From Paenibacillus massiliensis subsp. panacisoli DSM 21345 (GTDB lineage: Bacteria; Bacillota; Bacilli; Paenibacillales; Paenibacillaceae): a DNA stretch of 64,000 bases. Within the stretch, counting starts at the first letter, position 1; each line of letters opens with the position of its first letter. The stretch is from NCBI RefSeq assembly GCF_000426545.1, contig NZ_AUFO01000012.1, positions 186,001 to 250,000 on the forward strand, in the 5' to 3' direction. The translations under genes and the position numbers were made by a program. The notes beneath the pieces were generated by a model, which saw only the letters and a program-made list of their open reading frames with translations, was not told the origin of the DNA and did no database searches. Of the stretch, positions 63,522 to 64,000 are shown piece after piece.

Positions 63522-64000
63522 ATGTACTGGGATGAAACGTTCCTGAAGCTGCGCAATCAGCAAGTGCTGCGGGAGCAATTGGACACAACTGAGAATGAAG
63601 AGAGCTGGATGCTTATAACCACAGAGCAAGCTGTAGAGGAGATTCCGCATGGCGCATTGGCGTTGCCGGAGGGGCAGAAGATTTCATTTCATCCGGTCAC
63701 CTTATTGGATGGTGATCTCACCCTGCACTTGCCCGTAAGCTGGATTCCTGAGACTCCTGCACAGCAAGCCAGTAGGAAGCCTGGGAGCTGGACGCTTCGA
63801 GATAAAGAGCAGGGGATCTTGTTGGGTATTCACCATAGTGAGCAAGAACTGCTTCCTGCACAGGTGGAAGAATATCAGGAGCACTTGCTACGCCAGATGG
63901 AACGTGCGCAGCCTGCCATGATGAGGGTGGAGGAGAAGCTTATACCGCTTCAAGATATCCACGTACACGGCTATACTTGCGTCTTCCCGGTGCTGCCCAC
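63522..64000 (+). CDS. DcrB/EagR-like (DUF1795-type) protein, cut by the window end
   Basis: The frame is open to the right edge (159 codons seen). After a helical start comes a segment like DcrB and EagR chaperones: ISFHPVTLLDGDLTLHLPVSW, then SWTLRDKEQGILLGIHHSEQ and a helix with HLLRQMERAQPAMMRVEEKL. EagR proteins in type VI systems load effectors that contain membrane helices onto VgrG, so finding one in this operon fits. GGAGGAAGGA lies 8 bases before ATG 63522, and an in-frame TTG at 63516 is an alternative start. The C-terminal part and the remaining operon are outside the window. Confidence 0.6.
   Translation, partial: MYWDETFLKLRNQQVLREQLDTTENEESWMLITTEQAVEEIPHGALALPEGQKISFHPVTLLDGDLTLHLPVSWIPETPAQQASRKPGSWTLRDKEQGILLGIHHSEQELLPAQVEEYQEHLLRQMERAQPAMMRVEEKLIPLQDIHVHGYTCVFPVLP

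Overview
The window looks like chromosome from a Paenibacillus-type member of the Bacillales. This rests on the gene families and on Gram-positive signals: strong Shine-Dalgarno sites, frequent TTG and GTG starts, lipoprotein signal peptides, yybP-ykoY riboswitches, a TreR-type operator, YjcZ-type small proteins and SigD-like chemoreceptor promoters. No rRNA, tRNA, CRISPR array, insertion sequence or prophage was recognised. The species cannot be fixed from the sequence alone.

Layout. 0-4.4 kb: the end of an unknown gene, a small membrane protein, metE, then a broken ywnA-like Rrf2 regulator beside an intact ywnB-like gene. 4.5-8.3 kb: a beta-galactosidase and galactoside acetyltransferase pair with a divergent AraC regulator. 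8.4-9.4 kb: a metallo-beta-lactamase-fold lipoprotein behind two copies of a palindromic operator. 9.8-16.0 kb: a metal-ion island with a CDF exporter, two TerC-family genes each behind its own manganese riboswitch, and two CNNM/CorC-type transporters behind an unusual structured leader. 16.2-22.5 kb: a deleted chemoreceptor remnant, an AI-2E family permease and two full chemoreceptors. 22.7-32.5 kb: a sulfur-scavenging cluster resembling the B. subtilis ytmI operon (glutaredoxin-like protein, two flavin monooxygenases, FMN reductase, LysR regulator, M20 deacylase, TcyKLMN-type ABC importer). 32.8-38.9 kb: a GH30 glycosidase with AraC regulator, metY, and a secreted GH5 mannanase with FN3 and CBM3-like modules. 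39-45.8 kb: a BclA-like pseudogene, an OatA-like acyltransferase, a YjbR-family protein, a secreted protein of unknown role and a TetR regulator. 45.8-50.4 kb: two YjcZ-type miniproteins and the trePAR operon. 50.6-58.6 kb: two serine hydrolases, an ECF sigma/anti-sigma pair, cysK and an Old Yellow Enzyme-type reductase. 59-64 kb: a WG-repeat protein and the start of a compact operon with a VgrG-like spike protein, a pentapeptide-repeat protein, an Imm11-like protein and a DcrB/EagR-like protein cut by the window end.

How it fits together. The content suggests a soil or plant-associated saprophyte that takes up galactosides, mannan, beta-glycans and trehalose, salvages sulfur from modified cysteines, and exports excess Mn2+ and Mg2+. 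The most unusual part is the VgrG-like operon at the right edge, since VgrG, DcrB/EagR-like and Imm11-like partners are best known from contractile injection systems. Other points of interest are a three-copy repeat that sits only next to sulfur genes, the leader of the CNNM genes, and several degenerate short tandem arrays placed at gene ends or inside coding loops.
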